Shown here in pieces: positions 48,253-61,238 of a stretch of 64,000 nt of DNA; within the stretch, counting starts at the first letter, position 1; every line of letters starts with the position of its first letter. Below the pieces are notes generated by a model. The model had not been told where the DNA came from, ran no database searches, and saw only the letters and a list, made by a program, of their open reading frames with translations. A program made the position numbers and the translations under genes. Origin of the DNA: Cladobotryum mycophilum (lineage: Eukaryota > Ascomycota > Sordariomycetes > Hypocreales > Hypocreaceae); NCBI GenBank assembly GCA_036429605.1, contig JAVFKD010000002.1, positions 496,001-560,000 on the forward strand, given 5' to 3'.

Positions 48253-48936
48253 GGCTAATGATGGTGCTGCGACGAAGGGCAAAAAGTAAATTAGTGTAGT
48301 TGAGAAATTAGAAATAAATAAACGAAAGAATATTAAATCATTCTATGTTTAACTATTTCATAGACATCTGGTTTATGTAAGGTTTGTACTTGTGTAGGTG
48401 ATAAGAAAAAAAGATGGAGGACTGTAGGTGAAAATATTGATAATACTTTGATTTGAAAAGATGACTTGGTTATTATCTGCGAGGCAATACTCTGACCCGC
48501 TTGGCTATCTCCTATGTTTTGGTGCTTTTACCATAGTGCAAACGGAGAACACTATGCGGTATCACGTTATTGCATACTTTTTTCCATGAGCAAATAATTC
48601 AAACTTAAACTTCTAACACTGCCCTTGCTATTTGGGTTGAACTTCTCAACTGTTATTCCTCACTTCCCAATGAATTGACATGGCGAGGCAATTTCACGAC
48701 CCCTAACAATTTACCGACAACACATCTCTCCCTTTAGCATTAAAGTCTTTTGATGGTTGTTCTTCTTTTTATTATTATTTCTTATTGCTTCTGCATTGGT
48801 TGACGCCTTTCATCCACGACACTTGGCCTTTTTTTAAACCTACACCACGCCTACGCAAGCTATCGCATTGAAGTAGGTCGTGATACCACAGGTCATACTA
48901 ACGTTCAAGGAGCATATAGCTAACTAACGTCACTAG
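48253..48936. promoter_or_regulatory. Divergent upstream region of genes C and D
   Basis: 684 bp between start codons. Its D-proximal 247 bp (48690-48936) is the part duplicated at 9278-9529, so the duplication took the D promoter and leader but not the C-proximal part. CT/TA-rich text around 48720-48800. No specific operator recognised. Confidence 0.5.
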
Positions 48937-49759
48937 ATGGCCAATCGCACAAACTCCAAAATGCCAAAGATCAACCCTATATCACAGTTCTTTGATCGCG
49001 CGTGCAAGAAAGCACTACAAAAGCAACACACTACAAACCTCGATCCAGCAACTCGAGTACTCGCTCAAGCTTGTAGGGAGGGGCTTTACAGCCCACTATA
49101 CGCGGGCCCGCAGTTTCATCAATTCATCAATGCACTGATTGCCACTACAGACCATGATGAGGCTCAATTACCGGTTGAGTGGCACATGTTTGCAAAGAGG
49201 AACACCTACCACGCAACCTTGCTTCGAATCGGCGCGGCTAATTGCGTCGTTGCCGGCATCGGCCGACTCAACATCAAGGTTCCAGATACTTGCGCGGAAC
49301 CTACGAACCAACTCAACCTTGTCGTGGTTAAGGACTCGGTTGCCACAACCAGGGTAGTTGAAGCGGAATCTATAGAGACGCAGCAGCGAGTGGAGGCAGG
49401 TAGCAAGAGACAACGAGATTTGGAGTCTATCAAAACGGAAGAAGACAATGATCATGGTTAGAATAGAACTATTGTCTATCAAAACTCATCTAACATCATT
49501 CCCAGATATGCGATCCCACCAGGATGGTCGCTCGCAGCAGCAACCACCACTGAAAAAGTCCAAGAGCACACATGACGAGAGTCACCAATCGTTGCAGGAA
49601 AACAAAGTTTTTGAATCCACCAGCCATCAACAAGCCCATGTCATCCCAAGGCTCGAGGACGTTGAACGCTCTCACGATAGTTGCAGTGACCATTCTGAAA
49701 CCAGCAAATGCCAGCGTCAATCTAGCAACGGCCCCTCTGTGAAGATGGAATCCGACTGA
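48937..49759 (+). CDS. Gene D: unknown protein, 257 residues, with a decayed copy at 9.3-9.8 kb
   Basis: Exon 1 48937-49456, intron 49457-49505 (49 bp, branch-like CTAAC, acceptor CCCAG), exon 2 49506-49759, spliced in phase 1 so that HD joins MRSHQDG. Frame intact. N-terminus MANRTNSKMPKINPISQFFDR contains ISQFF, an IxxFF core as in PCNA-binding motifs but without the Gln. A compact central part (residues 25-125: DPATRVLAQACREGLY, WHMFAKRNTYHATLLRIGAANCVVAGIGRL) may be the folded domain; the C-half is charged and low in complexity, with PLKKSKS (possible nuclear signal). No family recognised. It is the only module gene with a visible second copy in the window. Confidence 0.75.
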
Positions 49760-50954
49760 TTTTCAGCTACCAATTGCCTCTTCTGGATCTCTTGGAAATC
49801 CGCAGACGGTCGAATGGGGGATTATACTATGGAATTTACCCATCACCTGGAAGAGGTGGGCATGGAGAGCTACCACTACAATGTTGTTTGTTTTGATCAC
49901 TTGGAGTTTTTGGGATTTCAACGGTCGTCGTGGATCGGTCGAATCGATATATCTTGAGCTTATGGAATGGGACGGGATGACACGGATTGGTGTTTATTTC
50001 TGGAACTGCGTCTCAACGGCGCTTCAATTTGGGGATATTACTTGGACTGATGGACGGTCTATAGCAATCAATCATCGGGCGGTTTTTCGTTTCCGTTGAT
50101 TCTAGCACTCAATAATGAAAACTTGGCAACATGCTCGGAAAATCATGGTTGATATAATGAAGTGTGTTCGATGTCGTTGTTTGTCTATCGTTTGGACTGG
50201 ATCGGGTTTAAGCCGTAACACGATGTCGTAGGCCTACGTTGCGTTGTAGATATAGTTAGATGAAGCGCTTTCTGTTTCGTAAACCGTCCAAATTACATTT
50301 TAATACTAACCGATCAAGCACTAAGCCACAAAACCAATCACGACCAAACCACAAAACCAATACTATAAAACCGACTAATGAACTTATGTTCTACGGATCT
50401 ATATTTCTTCTTTTGACTAGCTGTTAAGAATAAAAATACTTATGAAAACTGTGTTTAAGTAAGAAAATAATATAACTATAATATTAATTCTTAAAAACTT
50501 GTTAATAAAATAAAACTATATAATTAATATAATGTTAATATAAATTAATAAAATAAAATAATAATTTAATTTAATAAAATACTAAGAATAAGTATATTTA
50601 ATCTTAGTTAATTAAATACTTACATAAACTTCAAATAGGTTATAAATAATATTACTACTATTATTACATATTAATGCTTTTGGAGTTGCTATTTAAATAA
50701 CCTACCCGGTTGCCTACCAAGGTCAGTATTAAGGAACGTGTAACGAAAACAACAGAACTGTGAATTGCCCAGCAGCAACCAACCTGTATATTCCAACAGA
50801 ACGACGTCTTATTGTATTTACTACCAGGTGTTTTGTCTATATGAAATCCATTTTTTTAATTAAGAATGTAACAGATTGGCCATGACATTTGGTAACATCT
50901 CCCCCATGCCAACTCCCCGGCTCCATAAACAGTCCAAAACATACCATACCGAGA
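49760..50954. other. Intergenic region with an A+T-rich patch
   Basis: No gene supported. 50322-50372 has a short repeat (ccacaaaaccaat, twice). 50430-50690 is A+T-rich, resembling the big block in style, and forms the right border of the A-D island. Normal composition resumes about 50.7 kb, ahead of the 3' end of the transporter gene. Confidence 0.5.
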
Positions 50955-53900
50955 TTATTCGCGTTTCCACCGCCTGATTCTAAATGCATAATAGAGTAAA
51001 ACAGCCATGATGATGTCAAAAGCAATATATGCCCACATAATACCAAAATTCCGCCAACGGTCATCCCAATAGATCCACGAACGCGCGAGGTATTGGTCTG
51101 CATTTGTCAAAGGGCAGTACCGACACTCTGTCGTATCCATCGAATTCTGCAATTGACCAGACGCTTGCTGCAGAAATACTGCCAAATACTCACCACAAGT
51201 TTGGTTAGTAGGCGGGTCAAAGACAGATAATTCCCGGTCCGCGCAAATTATTGGTTTTCCATGTAGTTCCACTGCTACAATGCCGCCGATTAAATAAGTA
51301 AATGGACTCAGCTTTTTTTGTCAGTGCTCTGTCAGGGATAGAAGGGGACGAGTTACTCACCCGATACATAAAGTTGCGCCAGAAGCCTGGGAGCGCAGCC
51401 GGAGTCTGAAGAACACCACTGAAGAGTGTGCTCATAATAGTCAACAGGGTGACGATACTGGCCGCCGTTTGAGCGTTGGGCATAGCCACAATGGTCATGT
51501 GGGCAAATGCACTGGCATATATGAAGAGTTGCATGACGAGGAGAAGGACCAAGCCTTGGCGGAGAGAACTCTGGACGCCCACGACGGGGTAGTAAAAACA
51601 TGCGTAAATCAGGATGGCGGTGACGATCTGGTAAGGTATTTCGACAATGATGTTGGCAATAATGAATGCCGACCAAGAATAGGCTTTGCTTGGTCGTTCG
51701 CGAACTTCGTACAGTTCTCGTTGAGTAATGAAGAGCGGTTGAATCTGGTTTTCCTTGTTAGTATACACCCATGGAGGATATTAGAGAGATACATGATGAT
51801 GATGATGATACGCACCTGCTGAACTAGCGTTGAGAAAATCGTAGTAATCATGAAAACGGAAAAGATGACATTCTGCATGCCCGCCAGCGTCGCATCGGCA
51901 TTGTAGAATGAGAATCCGATGAACAGTCCAGCCGCGATACCCAGCATAAACTTGGCCATGATGTAGCTGGGCATTCGCCAGTACTGCTGGAAGACTCTGT
52001 ACGTGACCTCCCGCATTTGCGTAGACAACGGCATGGCAAACTCGGCCGTGGAACCAGCCTCCTCTACCTCACCAGATTTCTCAGCCAATTTTTCAGCGTG
52101 TATCTTGTCCAGCTCGGTCTGCGTCGCTTGGAATTCGGTGCTGTCCTTCCAGACGGAGTGCCAATCCTGTCCCTGGTTATTGACACCGTTGTTGACCACT
52201 TCGAGCATGTACTCGGCGGGGTTTTCCTCATCGCCACACCTGCGAGCTCCGTTGACCTCAAAGTATTCGAGAAGTGTTCGAGAGTTATCGCCAATGTTGC
52301 CAAAGTAGACAGTCTTTCCACCCTTGGCCAGGAAGAGAAGGCGATCAAACGACTGGAAGAGAATGGCACTAGGCTGGTGAACAGTGCACAAGATCGCCTG
52401 ACCAGAATCAGCCAGCTTGCGAAGGAAAGCGCAAATAGCCCATGAACTCTGGGAATCAAGACCACTGGTAGGCTCATCGAGGAAGAGCAGGAGCTTCGGC
52501 TTGGCAGCGAGTTCAACGCCAATCGTCAAGAGTTTTCGCTGCTCAACGTTGAGGCCTTCGCCTGGGACACCGACGACGGCGTTGGCAAACTCTTCCATGT
52601 TAAGCATCTTGATAACTTCCTCGACAAAGGCGTATTTTTCTTCTTTGCTAACGGATTTCGGTTGACGGAGCATGGCGCTGAAACGAAGACTTTCGCGGAC
52701 GGTCGCAGTTTCGAGGTGTAGATCTGCATACTGTTAGCAATTGGCATTACTTGGGAAACTCTATTGTTAGCCTACCTTGCTGCTGAACGTAGCCAGTCTT
52801 GCGCTGGAAACTAGGATCCCGTGGTTTTCCATTGACAAGCATGTCGCCGGTAATCACACCCATCGTGGTTCGCTGCGCAAGGACATCAAGAAGTGTCGTC
52901 TTGCCTGCACCACTCACGCCCATCAAAGCCGTCAGAGTACCTGGCTTGACCCAGCCGGAAACGTGATCCAACAGCCTACGCTCTTCGCCCTTGATCTGAA
53001 TGTCATAGACCACGTTCCTCCAAGTGAAAATGTCCCTCTGTGGCTCGAGAGCTTTGACATCCGAGATGCCATTCTCATGCTTCTCATTGATGCCCTTTTC
53101 GGATGAGTCATCCTCGGTTCTTGCTGGTTGCCCATTGCCCTTCTGAAGGTATGCCGGAACATGGCCACGCTGGAAAACGAGTGCTTCGGCGGTGCTGGAG
53201 GTAGAGGAGTTTAGCTCCGTGGCAATAAAATATACAGCCATGAAGAAAAATAGGAAGCCCAGGAGAATACCGAAATTTCGCCAGACGTGGGAATAATAGT
53301 ACTGATAGTTCTCGGCAATGAAAGCGTCACCGCTAACGGTCGACTGACCAGCCACGGCTCCCGTCACAGCACAAATCCACGAATCGCCAACTTGAGGCGT
53401 GTATGGTGGCACAATGTTGTTACCGCAGGGGAAGTCTCTACCGTGGAATTCGTTGGCGACTAGAATCTCAAAGGCGTAGAAGATGGGGTTGATCCAGCGA
53501 ATCCAGCTAAACCACGGATGCATCTCTGGAACCGTAATGGCAAAACCGGTATAGATGACGAGTGCGAGTACCAACACGCCGGCAAGGGTCATGGCCTGGG
53601 ACACTGTTCGCGTAATGGCAGCCATGGTTCTAAAGACGGCGGTCATGACAAAGGTGGATATATAAGTGATGAGGAAGTAGAGGAAGAATTGTGCAGGCTC
53701 CCGTCGCAATCCGGCCATGAAATAGAGTATAATATTAAAGACGGTTGCGGTGATGAATTTTATGGGTATATCGGCTACAATACCTGCTGCTGCTTCCGTT
53801 GCTGGATGGTAAAAGGCATAAGAGGCGTGCTTTTCGACAATGGGGCGCTGACTGTACAAATTGGTGATTTCACTAATAGCAGTCAAAGCATTGAGTAGGA

Positions 53901-55752
53901 TAGCCATGAACAGAACAGAGCCTTTTGCGTAGAAACCATCCGTCGTATCTGGCGTACCGAAGAAGATGGAGCCAATGATGAGAGCCATTACCATTTGGAC
54001 CACGGTGGATGCCATGGTGGCCGAGAGATCGTTCCAGATTCGTTGATAGGCGCGCTTGCAATTAAGCTTGACCTGCATCAAGATACTGATGGTATAAGGG
54101 GATTTTGGCCGGACATGCTTCGCTTGACGAAAGTTCTTCTGCTGACGGAGCTGCGCGACGCTTTCTTCTTGGTGCTCGCCACCGTATTCCTCTTCATATA
54201 GGTCAATCTCTCTCGTTAAAGCCTTGTACTCTGGAGATTCTCTCCAGCATCGTTCGAAATCTTCCGGCGTTCGGGGGACCTTGTTCTCCATTCCCTCTTG
54301 AGCTCGACGCTCCACGGGGTTGGTGACGGATGTGAGGAAGTCACCGGTGGTTTGACGAGGTGGACAATACCAGCCTTGACGTTCAAAGTAGCGTTTGGCT
54401 TGATCAGCGGGTCCGAAATAGATTTGTCGGCCTTCGTAGAGAACGGTAGCTTTGTCGAAGAGATCGTAGATGGCCTGACTAGCTTGGTAGATGGCGACGG
54501 CGTTGGCATGCGAGCCAATATCGCAAGACATGCGCAATGCCTTGACAAACTTGAGAGCGGTGGCAGAGTCGAGACCACGAGTGCTAGATGCTGTTAGCAA
54601 CACATACAAAATGAGGGCAAGGTTGAATGTCCACCAACCTGTTATCCCATGAACTAAATGGCGAACCAGCCAAGACCATCTCGGCAATACTGACACGCTT
54701 TCTTTCGCCTCCAGACACGCCTCGAACATAGTCATTTCCAACCTTGGTATTGTATGTATGACTCAAACCAAAAACGGCCATGACCACCTTGGCAATGTAT
54801 TGACAAAATTCCTTGCGCGGCATGTCTTGGATTCGATGGGCAGGTGTGCGAACCGAAGCTGCAAACTCGAGCGTTTGTCCAACCGTCAGATGGGGGAAAT
54901 GTTTGTCGACCTGTGGAAATTCACGTCAGTAATCCCACAATACCACACTGAAATTTTCTACATTTTACGTACCTCTTGGTTGTAGATGGCCTCTCCCTTG
55001 AACTCCTTTTGCATCTGCTTCTGTGGGATGCCATTGTAGTGAATTTTTGACTGCTCACCAAGATTAAGCCCGTGCAGGTCACCACAAAGAGACTTGAGGA
55101 GTGTGCTGCACCCAGATCCGGGTCGGCCCAGTACCACCAAGAGCTCCCCGTTCCTGATGAGTCCATTGAAGCTGTGGAGAATGTGTTTTGGCTCCTTCTT
55201 ACCAAAGCTAAAGAACTCGCCCAACCGCAAAGGGGTCATCAAGAGGGAGCCGACCGTCTTTTGGACTTGAATCGCCGAGCCGGAGCCATAGACATCCAGG
55301 TTTCGGAAGCCGACGCCGGTCTGACTATCAGTGAAGCCTTTCTCATGGACTTGTTCGATGAATTGTTGCAGCCACTTGTTGAGATCGAATGCCGAGCTAT
55401 CAGGATCCATGGCCGGATCATACTCTTCAATCGCCCCAAGAGTTGCGGTCCTCTGAGCCTGAACTGTAACTGTGGAACGTCGGCGAGAGAGCTGAGTAGC
55501 AATGCGCTTGAGTTCAGTCCTATCATCTTGTTCCATCATTGCCTGGGGGTCATGTGTGGCAGATCGCTCCAAGTCTTCGTCGCCCTCGTCCTTGTCGCCA
55601 TGGAATTCCGAATGACTTTTCTCCGTAGGGGATGCATCTTGCTCATAGTCTGCCGTAATGGGTGGCGGAAGGTCGTGCCGCTGTGTGTCAAGCTCTAGAT
55701 CTCGCTGACGAGATCCTTCTCCCATCTCTTTCGCTTCTCCAAGATTCGCCAT
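50955..55752 (-). CDS. PDR/CDR-type (ABCG full-size) multidrug ABC transporter
   Basis: Six exons: 55752-54973, 54910-54639, 54583-52776, 52723-51816, 51744-51361, 51311-50955; introns of 49-71 bp with clean GT/AG; 1,502 residues, the normal size. Architecture is (NBD-TMD) twice, nucleotide-binding domain first, as in fungal plasma-membrane drug and sterol exporters. NBD1: degenerate Walker A GRPGSGCSTLLKS, signature VSGGERKRVSIAE, Walker B region altered to SSWDNSTRGLDSA (Asn for Glu). NBD2: canonical Walker A GVSGAGKTTLLD, altered signature LNVEQRKLLTIG, Walker B LLLFLDEPTSGLDS. This asymmetry is characteristic of the PDR family. Each TMD has about six helices; the C-terminal extracellular loop has Cys-rich CRYCPL. 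Start chosen at ATG 55752 (MANLGEAKEMGEG). ATP-driven export of hydrophobic compounds (azoles, phytoalexins, toxins) is known for the family; the substrate here cannot be read. No biosynthetic neighbours. Confidence 0.95.
51792..51809. repeat. GAT trinucleotide repeat in intron 4 of the ABC transporter
   Basis: acatgatgatgatgatgata on the plus strand lies inside the 71-bp intron 51745-51815, so length variation would not alter the protein. Confidence 0.8.
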
Positions 55753-58542
55753 GATGGGTAGCTTCAATCTGTGGATGAATTGAATAACAAGGACAATGAG
55801 AGGAAAATCAAGACATTTAAAGAGATAACATGTCTACCCAGAAAGACCCAGCCCCAAACTTAAGACAGGCCAACCTTGGAAATCTTCCGCTTACATAGCT
55901 TCACCACCCCAAAGACGGAACGACGGGGGGTTCTCGCAACGAGGCCTGGGCCCGATACCCGACTGGACTAGCTGGAACTCTCTGATGATGATGGTTGCAC
56001 TCTGACGTCGAGCGAGATGGGCCATGCTAGGTATGCATATTATTGCCGTCGATCTAATCCAGTTGCGGATGGGTCCTGCTACCGGCAAACGGACTGGACC
56101 TAGACACCGTCATCAACGCCGGCAGGTTCCGGGTGCGGACGTTGTACCGACTCTCCGTGATAACCAACCGGAGCAAGACGCAGCACAACGATGATAAATG
56201 GAAAGAAAAGTAATTAGTATAGATTTCCACGAGGTTTGTAGAGAGAATTTTATGAGCATCATGGCAAGATGTTCTCATGTCAGTAGAGGATATCGACTAT
56301 TGGGCGCCTTGTCCATCCTGGAACGACAGACGCGAGTGCCGAATGTAACTTTTTTGCTCCCCCTTGCAAGCAGCCGGATCAGATGCAAGGTCAGGCATTG
56401 GGTGCCTCGTGGCTCTGGCACTCTGCAACAAGGGTCCTCAACCGTGTTTGCACATTCCAGACAAATCCATCACCAACCAATGCTATGAGTATCTGACCCT
56501 CTCTTTTGGAATCCAAACCCCGCCCCAAATCAAATGTGAGACTGTTTCTCATTTTCTGTTTCCATTTAAGTACTAGTTTTGTCAGCCATTATTTTGATAC
56601 AGCGAGTTCCTAGGCATGTAGCCCATTACCCAGTGCTTCACAGCTGTCAACAGCATGAACTGAATGCATTGTTTCTTCAGCTAACATGTAAACGCAATTC
56701 TTGCTACAGCTGGCCAGGTGGGAATAGCTTTGTAACCAGATTGCTTCGTTTTCGTGCCATATTCTTGGCGGCTAGACTCAGAGGTTGGACCAGCAGCTTG
56801 TATCAGCACTAATCACTCTTGGTATTTTTTCTCTGGCCAAATTTCAAGTCAATTGAGTCTCATTTTGACCTGTCGGGTCTTGGATTGGCTGGCTTGAGCG
56901 TCTGTTTTCTGCTGACTGCAAGTACAGCCATCACGCAAACGGGGTGGGGATGCTGGCCGTAGAGGCGTTAGACGGCGAATGCCATCGGAGGCGGAGACCA
57001 ATCGATACCCGTCTATGACCGTCTATGATGCATCCCAGCAAACTTGCTCTGCTGGTGGAGAAGGTTGGAAGCTATGGCATTGGCGAACCCGGCGTTGCCG
57101 TTACGGGCTGCTGCCACCACCATCGGTCATGCCATATCTCGAGTCATGGCACTTCCGTGCCTTTGTTGTCTAGTGTTCTGATACGAGAACTCTATTTCTT
57201 CGCTTCTGCACATGAGATGCTCTGGAAGTAGTGTCGGTAGGCTTCCGACTCGCTACCAAGTGATGGCCTGCGTTTCCAGCGCTCTTACAGGAGTCTTGTT
57301 TGCCCAACACACTTGAACGCAACTTTCAGGGTGAACTTCCAAGTGCATTGGAATCACGCCATGCATACCCAAAACTTCCAAAAGTGTTCATCCCGGGTCG
57401 ATACTCTGGGTAAAACAGAAGATTAATGATGCACTAGTCGTGTGGTATGCCGGGACGATTCCGACTTTGCACGAATCTTTCCCAAAGAGGACTGACTGTT
57501 CCTGGAATTTGCTGTTGAGCTGCAGGGCTGTTTGATTGCGGTGTGACATGAAGCTTGTGCTGTAGCTCACACCAAATCGAGGCCCTGAAATATCCGCTCA
57601 AATTCACCAGCGAACACGGAAGATGCCGCATATTCAATTTCAATCTTGCATCTTTTAAAATTAATATGAAAAAAATATGGACATGACCCTGGCATTTACA
57701 TCTTTGACGATAACGAGGATGATGTTTATTTCGCCATTTGAATGGTTGCTGGATTCGTCGTATGGCATCTAGGGTAGCTGGCGGGCGTCAGTAGGGAGAC
57801 GGATTCTGCATGCTTTAATCCTCTTCGCGCGAGACAAGATTGCGGACTCATGCTACAACATGAGCTTATTCGATCAGTAATTGAGCACCAGAAGAGGCAA
57901 TAAATGTCAAGCGAGGGACGTATTTTCTATCCAGAGTGCTGCTAATATAATCTTGAAGTGATTGGCAAGCTATCGAGGCGGCCGAACGAATAGAGGGTGG
58001 ATGAATGGGTCGCATTGACCCGTGAGTCGCTTCCAAACAGTGTGAAACAGAACACGGAGCAGGTCTCATCGTTCGGCAGTGACGGTCTTCTATACAGTCT
58101 GAATCGATGCCATGTGGGCGAAGTGATGAATCGACAGTTGAATCTACCCATCGTTAGTCAGCTATTTCCAGGTCATCAATGCATTTTGGCGACGGGAGGA
58201 ATTTTAGGCGAGCCGCGATGATATCTTAGGTAATATTGAATCCATGGCAGTATGTATGCAGATTCGCGAGGTGTCTCAACTCGCTTTGAGGCGCATCGTA
58301 ATGAAGCCAAGCTCCCCACATCAGAGCAGAGGGACTGGGGTGGGTCTGGGTCTTCCGATGTTCGGCATTGGTGATTGAGAGTGTCCGATGAGAGGTTTTC
58401 CAGTAATTAGCATGTTGCTTCTAAAGACACCGAATTTGTGACAAAGTAACACATACCTCGGGTATAGCAGTAGTTTAGTTGTCCATTCATCTGGAACGGG
58501 CAAAAGAGCATCGAGAAACGCTGAATCGATGATTGGGGAAAA

Positions 58543-58566
58543 GGATGGATGGATGGATGGATGGAT
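58543..58566. repeat. (GGAT)6 microsatellite
   Basis: Six perfect GGAT units, intergenic. Confidence 0.9.
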
Positions 58567-59388
58567 CCAATCCATGGATTGGTATTCATGCTAACTACAG
58601 GCAGGTAGTGCGCCATGGTTACCTAGTAGTAGGTACCTAGAGCTAGTCTAGTGGTGCTTCGACGGCGCTGTAGTATTACTAAGATGTAATCTAGTGCCTG
58701 CAGGACGGGAGGAGAGCAAGGAGCAACGGGGGTGGTGCGGACCAACCCCGCAATTTGGAGCTCGTCTTTAGCCCTGATGATCGGGGATTTCTCTTATCGT
58801 CATCCCTCAAGACAGATACTTGCTTGGAGGTACAACTGGGTATTACGGAGCCCTGTTTGTTTATATTGGTTAGTAAACTTGCGGTCAAGTCTCGTTTAGA
58901 AATATCGCAAATCGTAAGTTTGGATATTAAAAAGGATTCCGGTGGCGTCCAAGGAAATTCGTCGACAACCAACTTGACGTTGCAGCGAAAAAGCCTTAGT
59001 GTCGTATCTTCCTCAAACGACCACCCAACGATAAGAGCTTTTAGTGATTGCTGTAGGCGGGCATGCATGAGGGGTCCACTATGAACCCACTATGAGGCCA
59101 TCGAATGCTTGATAGTCGGTAAAGCAAGAGATTTGATTGGTAGCCTTGTCTGAGCATTAGCCACCCATGCCGAGGGAGCTCGTCCATTAACGAATCAATG
59201 CTCAACGTTTCCCTCCCACCTTCATGCAACACAACCAACAGCAGACAAACAGCGTCGCATCGATTCGGTCGTGAGAGGCTCGTGTTTGCCATGGAGCAGC
59301 TGCATCGTGCCAATTGAGGCTGAAGTTGCAGGTCTCGGGGTTGCACGCACGCACGTACGCAGGTCGTCGAGGAGGATGACAGCGGCGG

Positions 59389-59409
59389 CAGCAGCAGCAG
59401 CAGCAGCAG
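59389..59409. repeat. (CAG)7 microsatellite
   Basis: Seven perfect CAG units with further interrupted GCA/GGC units on both sides (59382-59417). It yields poly-Ala and poly-Leu frames that are not evidence of a gene. Confidence 0.9.
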
Positions 59410-59849
59410 AAGCAGCCATGTCGCTCCGCATCGCCTGGTTGGCTTTGCATTGAATCCTCTGTTTGCTCTTTTTCTCGCATTCTCTCTCGAGTCCATCCAT
59501 TTCGTTCTTGATTCTCTAATTATAGGACTGCCGTGTTTCTTTCCCACACCTCAAATTGATCGTTGCCGCCGGGCTTGGTTCACTGCATCGTGTCTACGAA
59601 CCGAACTGAGTGCTGTCCACCTCTTTTACTCTATATAGCCCACCTACCTTATTGTCTTTTATTCCTTATTGTTATCGCTTGCTCTTCAAGATAAATATTT
59701 TACTCTCCTCATTCCAGTCAATCAGCCTGGCTCAATTCACTGCCGCTGCGGCGCAAATTCGCACCCGATTTACCGCGCTCCCCTCGTGTGACGCCAATCA
59801 AATAAATACCAGAGGTTCCCAACAGACAGTCCAACCCCGCGCGTACAGC

Positions 59850-61238
59850 ATGACAGCGGCCGCAACTGTGAGCTCTGATCAATTCTCCCTCGGTAAGCAT
59901 TCCATTCCAGCTTCATCGTCTTTTTTTGATCTGCGTCTTCGTCTGCCAAGCTGCTCGGCGCTGCCTTGCGCTGTTCTTTTGTGTGCTGCCGCAGTGCACA
60001 TTACACATCACACATCACACATCACACAAGGGCACACATCAAATCAAATCACATCGCATCACATCACATGACACATCGACGCCCTCAGCGGAGTTAGTAC
60101 TGACAGACTTTCTTCTTCTTCCAGCCAGCGACCCCCTCACCCCTTGCATCGAACTCGAGGGATCGCTCGAGCGGTTTGGTCACTACAGCGAAGAAGATTT
60201 CGTGGAGATGCTTACGAACGTCGCCACTGCTACCCCCGATGATATCATAGTGGACGAACAGGACATCGAGTTTACATCAAGCCCAGACGACAAAGAAACA
60301 AGCCCATCCCTCTTCTCGGACACTTCCGTCTATTCTTCCGAGAACGCGACCACCCCAGGTACCACCAAATCCTCATCCGACATGGTTCCAAAAGGGCGGC
60401 TGCCCATCTCGGCCATTATCAACCCCCCGAGAATGAGGTGCCTCCCCGCGTCGTCGCGCGTACTCCAGAAGCGTTTGATGATAGTGACAGTGCCTCTGAG
60501 CCTCGCCGTGCTTGCTCCATCCCCGACGACAAGACCGAGAGCACATCCGTGGATTCTGAGAGAGAGGCCATCGTTAATAGTGTCTCCCGGCCTGAACCTG
60601 TCGCGGTTGCAACTCCAACAAAGAAGTCGAACGAAAAGGGCGAGGAGAGCAATGAAGCTATGCTTGATAGTGACGAACCTACTGAGGAACCCGACAAACC
60701 CGAAGAACCCAAGGAGGATCTAGCCAAGAGCACAGATGAAGTCGAGTCTTCAAATAACCATGAAGGGGCCGAGGCCAAGGAAATTGCAATCGAGGAATTT
60801 CAAAATCATCGAGTAGACAAGAAATTCTCACTCGTTGACATCCAAGTCAGGTGGGAGAATAACGAAATCACCTGGGAATCCGAGTATTTTCTTCAGTGCG
60901 AGGTCCCCAAGCTCGTCTACGATTATTGGGCTGAGCGCGGAGGTCGACAAACGGCCACAGGATTGGATGAGTATCACGTCTTTAAGCTGCTAAAAAGACG
61001 ACGAATCCCACCATCATACCTCGTTCAGTGGGTTGGATATAGAGCCACCGCCGCCGACACAACATGGGAGTCGAAGAAGTTGCTGCAAAAGATTTCCCCA
61101 AAACTATTGGAGGATTTTGAGAGCGATCTTGCGAGCAAGTCATCCGCACCATCCAAGAAGCGAGGTATCGCGAGAAGCACAGGGAGACCAAGCAAGAAAC
61201 TAAAAATAGCATCAGAAGTAGAACCAGAGGTAGCATAA
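59850..61238 (+). CDS. Chromodomain-like protein, with a one-base frameshift
   Basis: Exon 1 59850-59892 (MTAAATVSSDQFSL plus one base), intron 59893-60124 (232 bp, GTAAGC...TTCCAG, containing a CACAT repeat), exon 2 60125-61238. Within exon 2 the frame breaks at a C6 run (60423-60428): one more C would give NPPENEVPPRVVART and a 385-residue protein. The first 220 residues are acidic, Ser/Thr/Pro/Glu-rich and likely disordered. The C-terminal part has two chromo-like segments: about 240-285 (KFSLVDIQVRW, ITWESEYFLQ) and about 295-345 (YHVFKLLKRRRIPPSYLVQWVGYRATAADTTWES in the typical chromo order: strand, YLVQWxGY, TTWE). The tail is basic (PSKKRG, RPSKKLK), fitting a nuclear protein. Chromo folds bind methylated histone tails; whether the aromatic cage is complete cannot be judged. 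Not a retroelement integrase chromodomain: no pol sequence precedes it. Confidence 0.8.
60003..60075. repeat. CACAT-type repeat in the intron of the chromodomain gene
   Basis: Degenerate array of cacat, cacaca and aaatc units lying wholly inside the 232-bp intron, which explains its unusual length. Confidence 0.85.

Larger units (their letters stand above)
55753..59849. other. Long intergenic region, no supported gene
   Basis: 4.1 kb. Left part is the transporter promoter; right part (59500-59849) is the CT-rich leader of the chromodomain gene. Between them only short unrelated frames occur. Simple repeats: six GGAT units at 58543-58566 and seven CAG units at 59389-59409 within a GC-rich G/C/A stretch. 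A TAGGTAC cluster is at about 58.62-58.65 kb. Confidence 0.5.

Noticed and set aside
37695..50700. A Starship giant element
   Set aside because: No tyrosine-recombinase captain (DUF3435-type) could be recognised at either border and no terminal direct repeats were found by eye; the idea stays open only if the element extends beyond what I can recognise.
59041..59547. 168-residue minus-strand frame with poly-Leu and related Ala-rich frames
   Set aside because: It is created by the CAG/GCA microsatellite at 59382-59417; no motif, no splice structure, and it lies upstream of the chromodomain gene.
59850..61238. Chromodomain as a leftover of a chromovirus integrase
   Set aside because: The gene has its own start, intron and acidic N-terminus, normal base composition, and no integrase or reverse transcriptase sequence around it.
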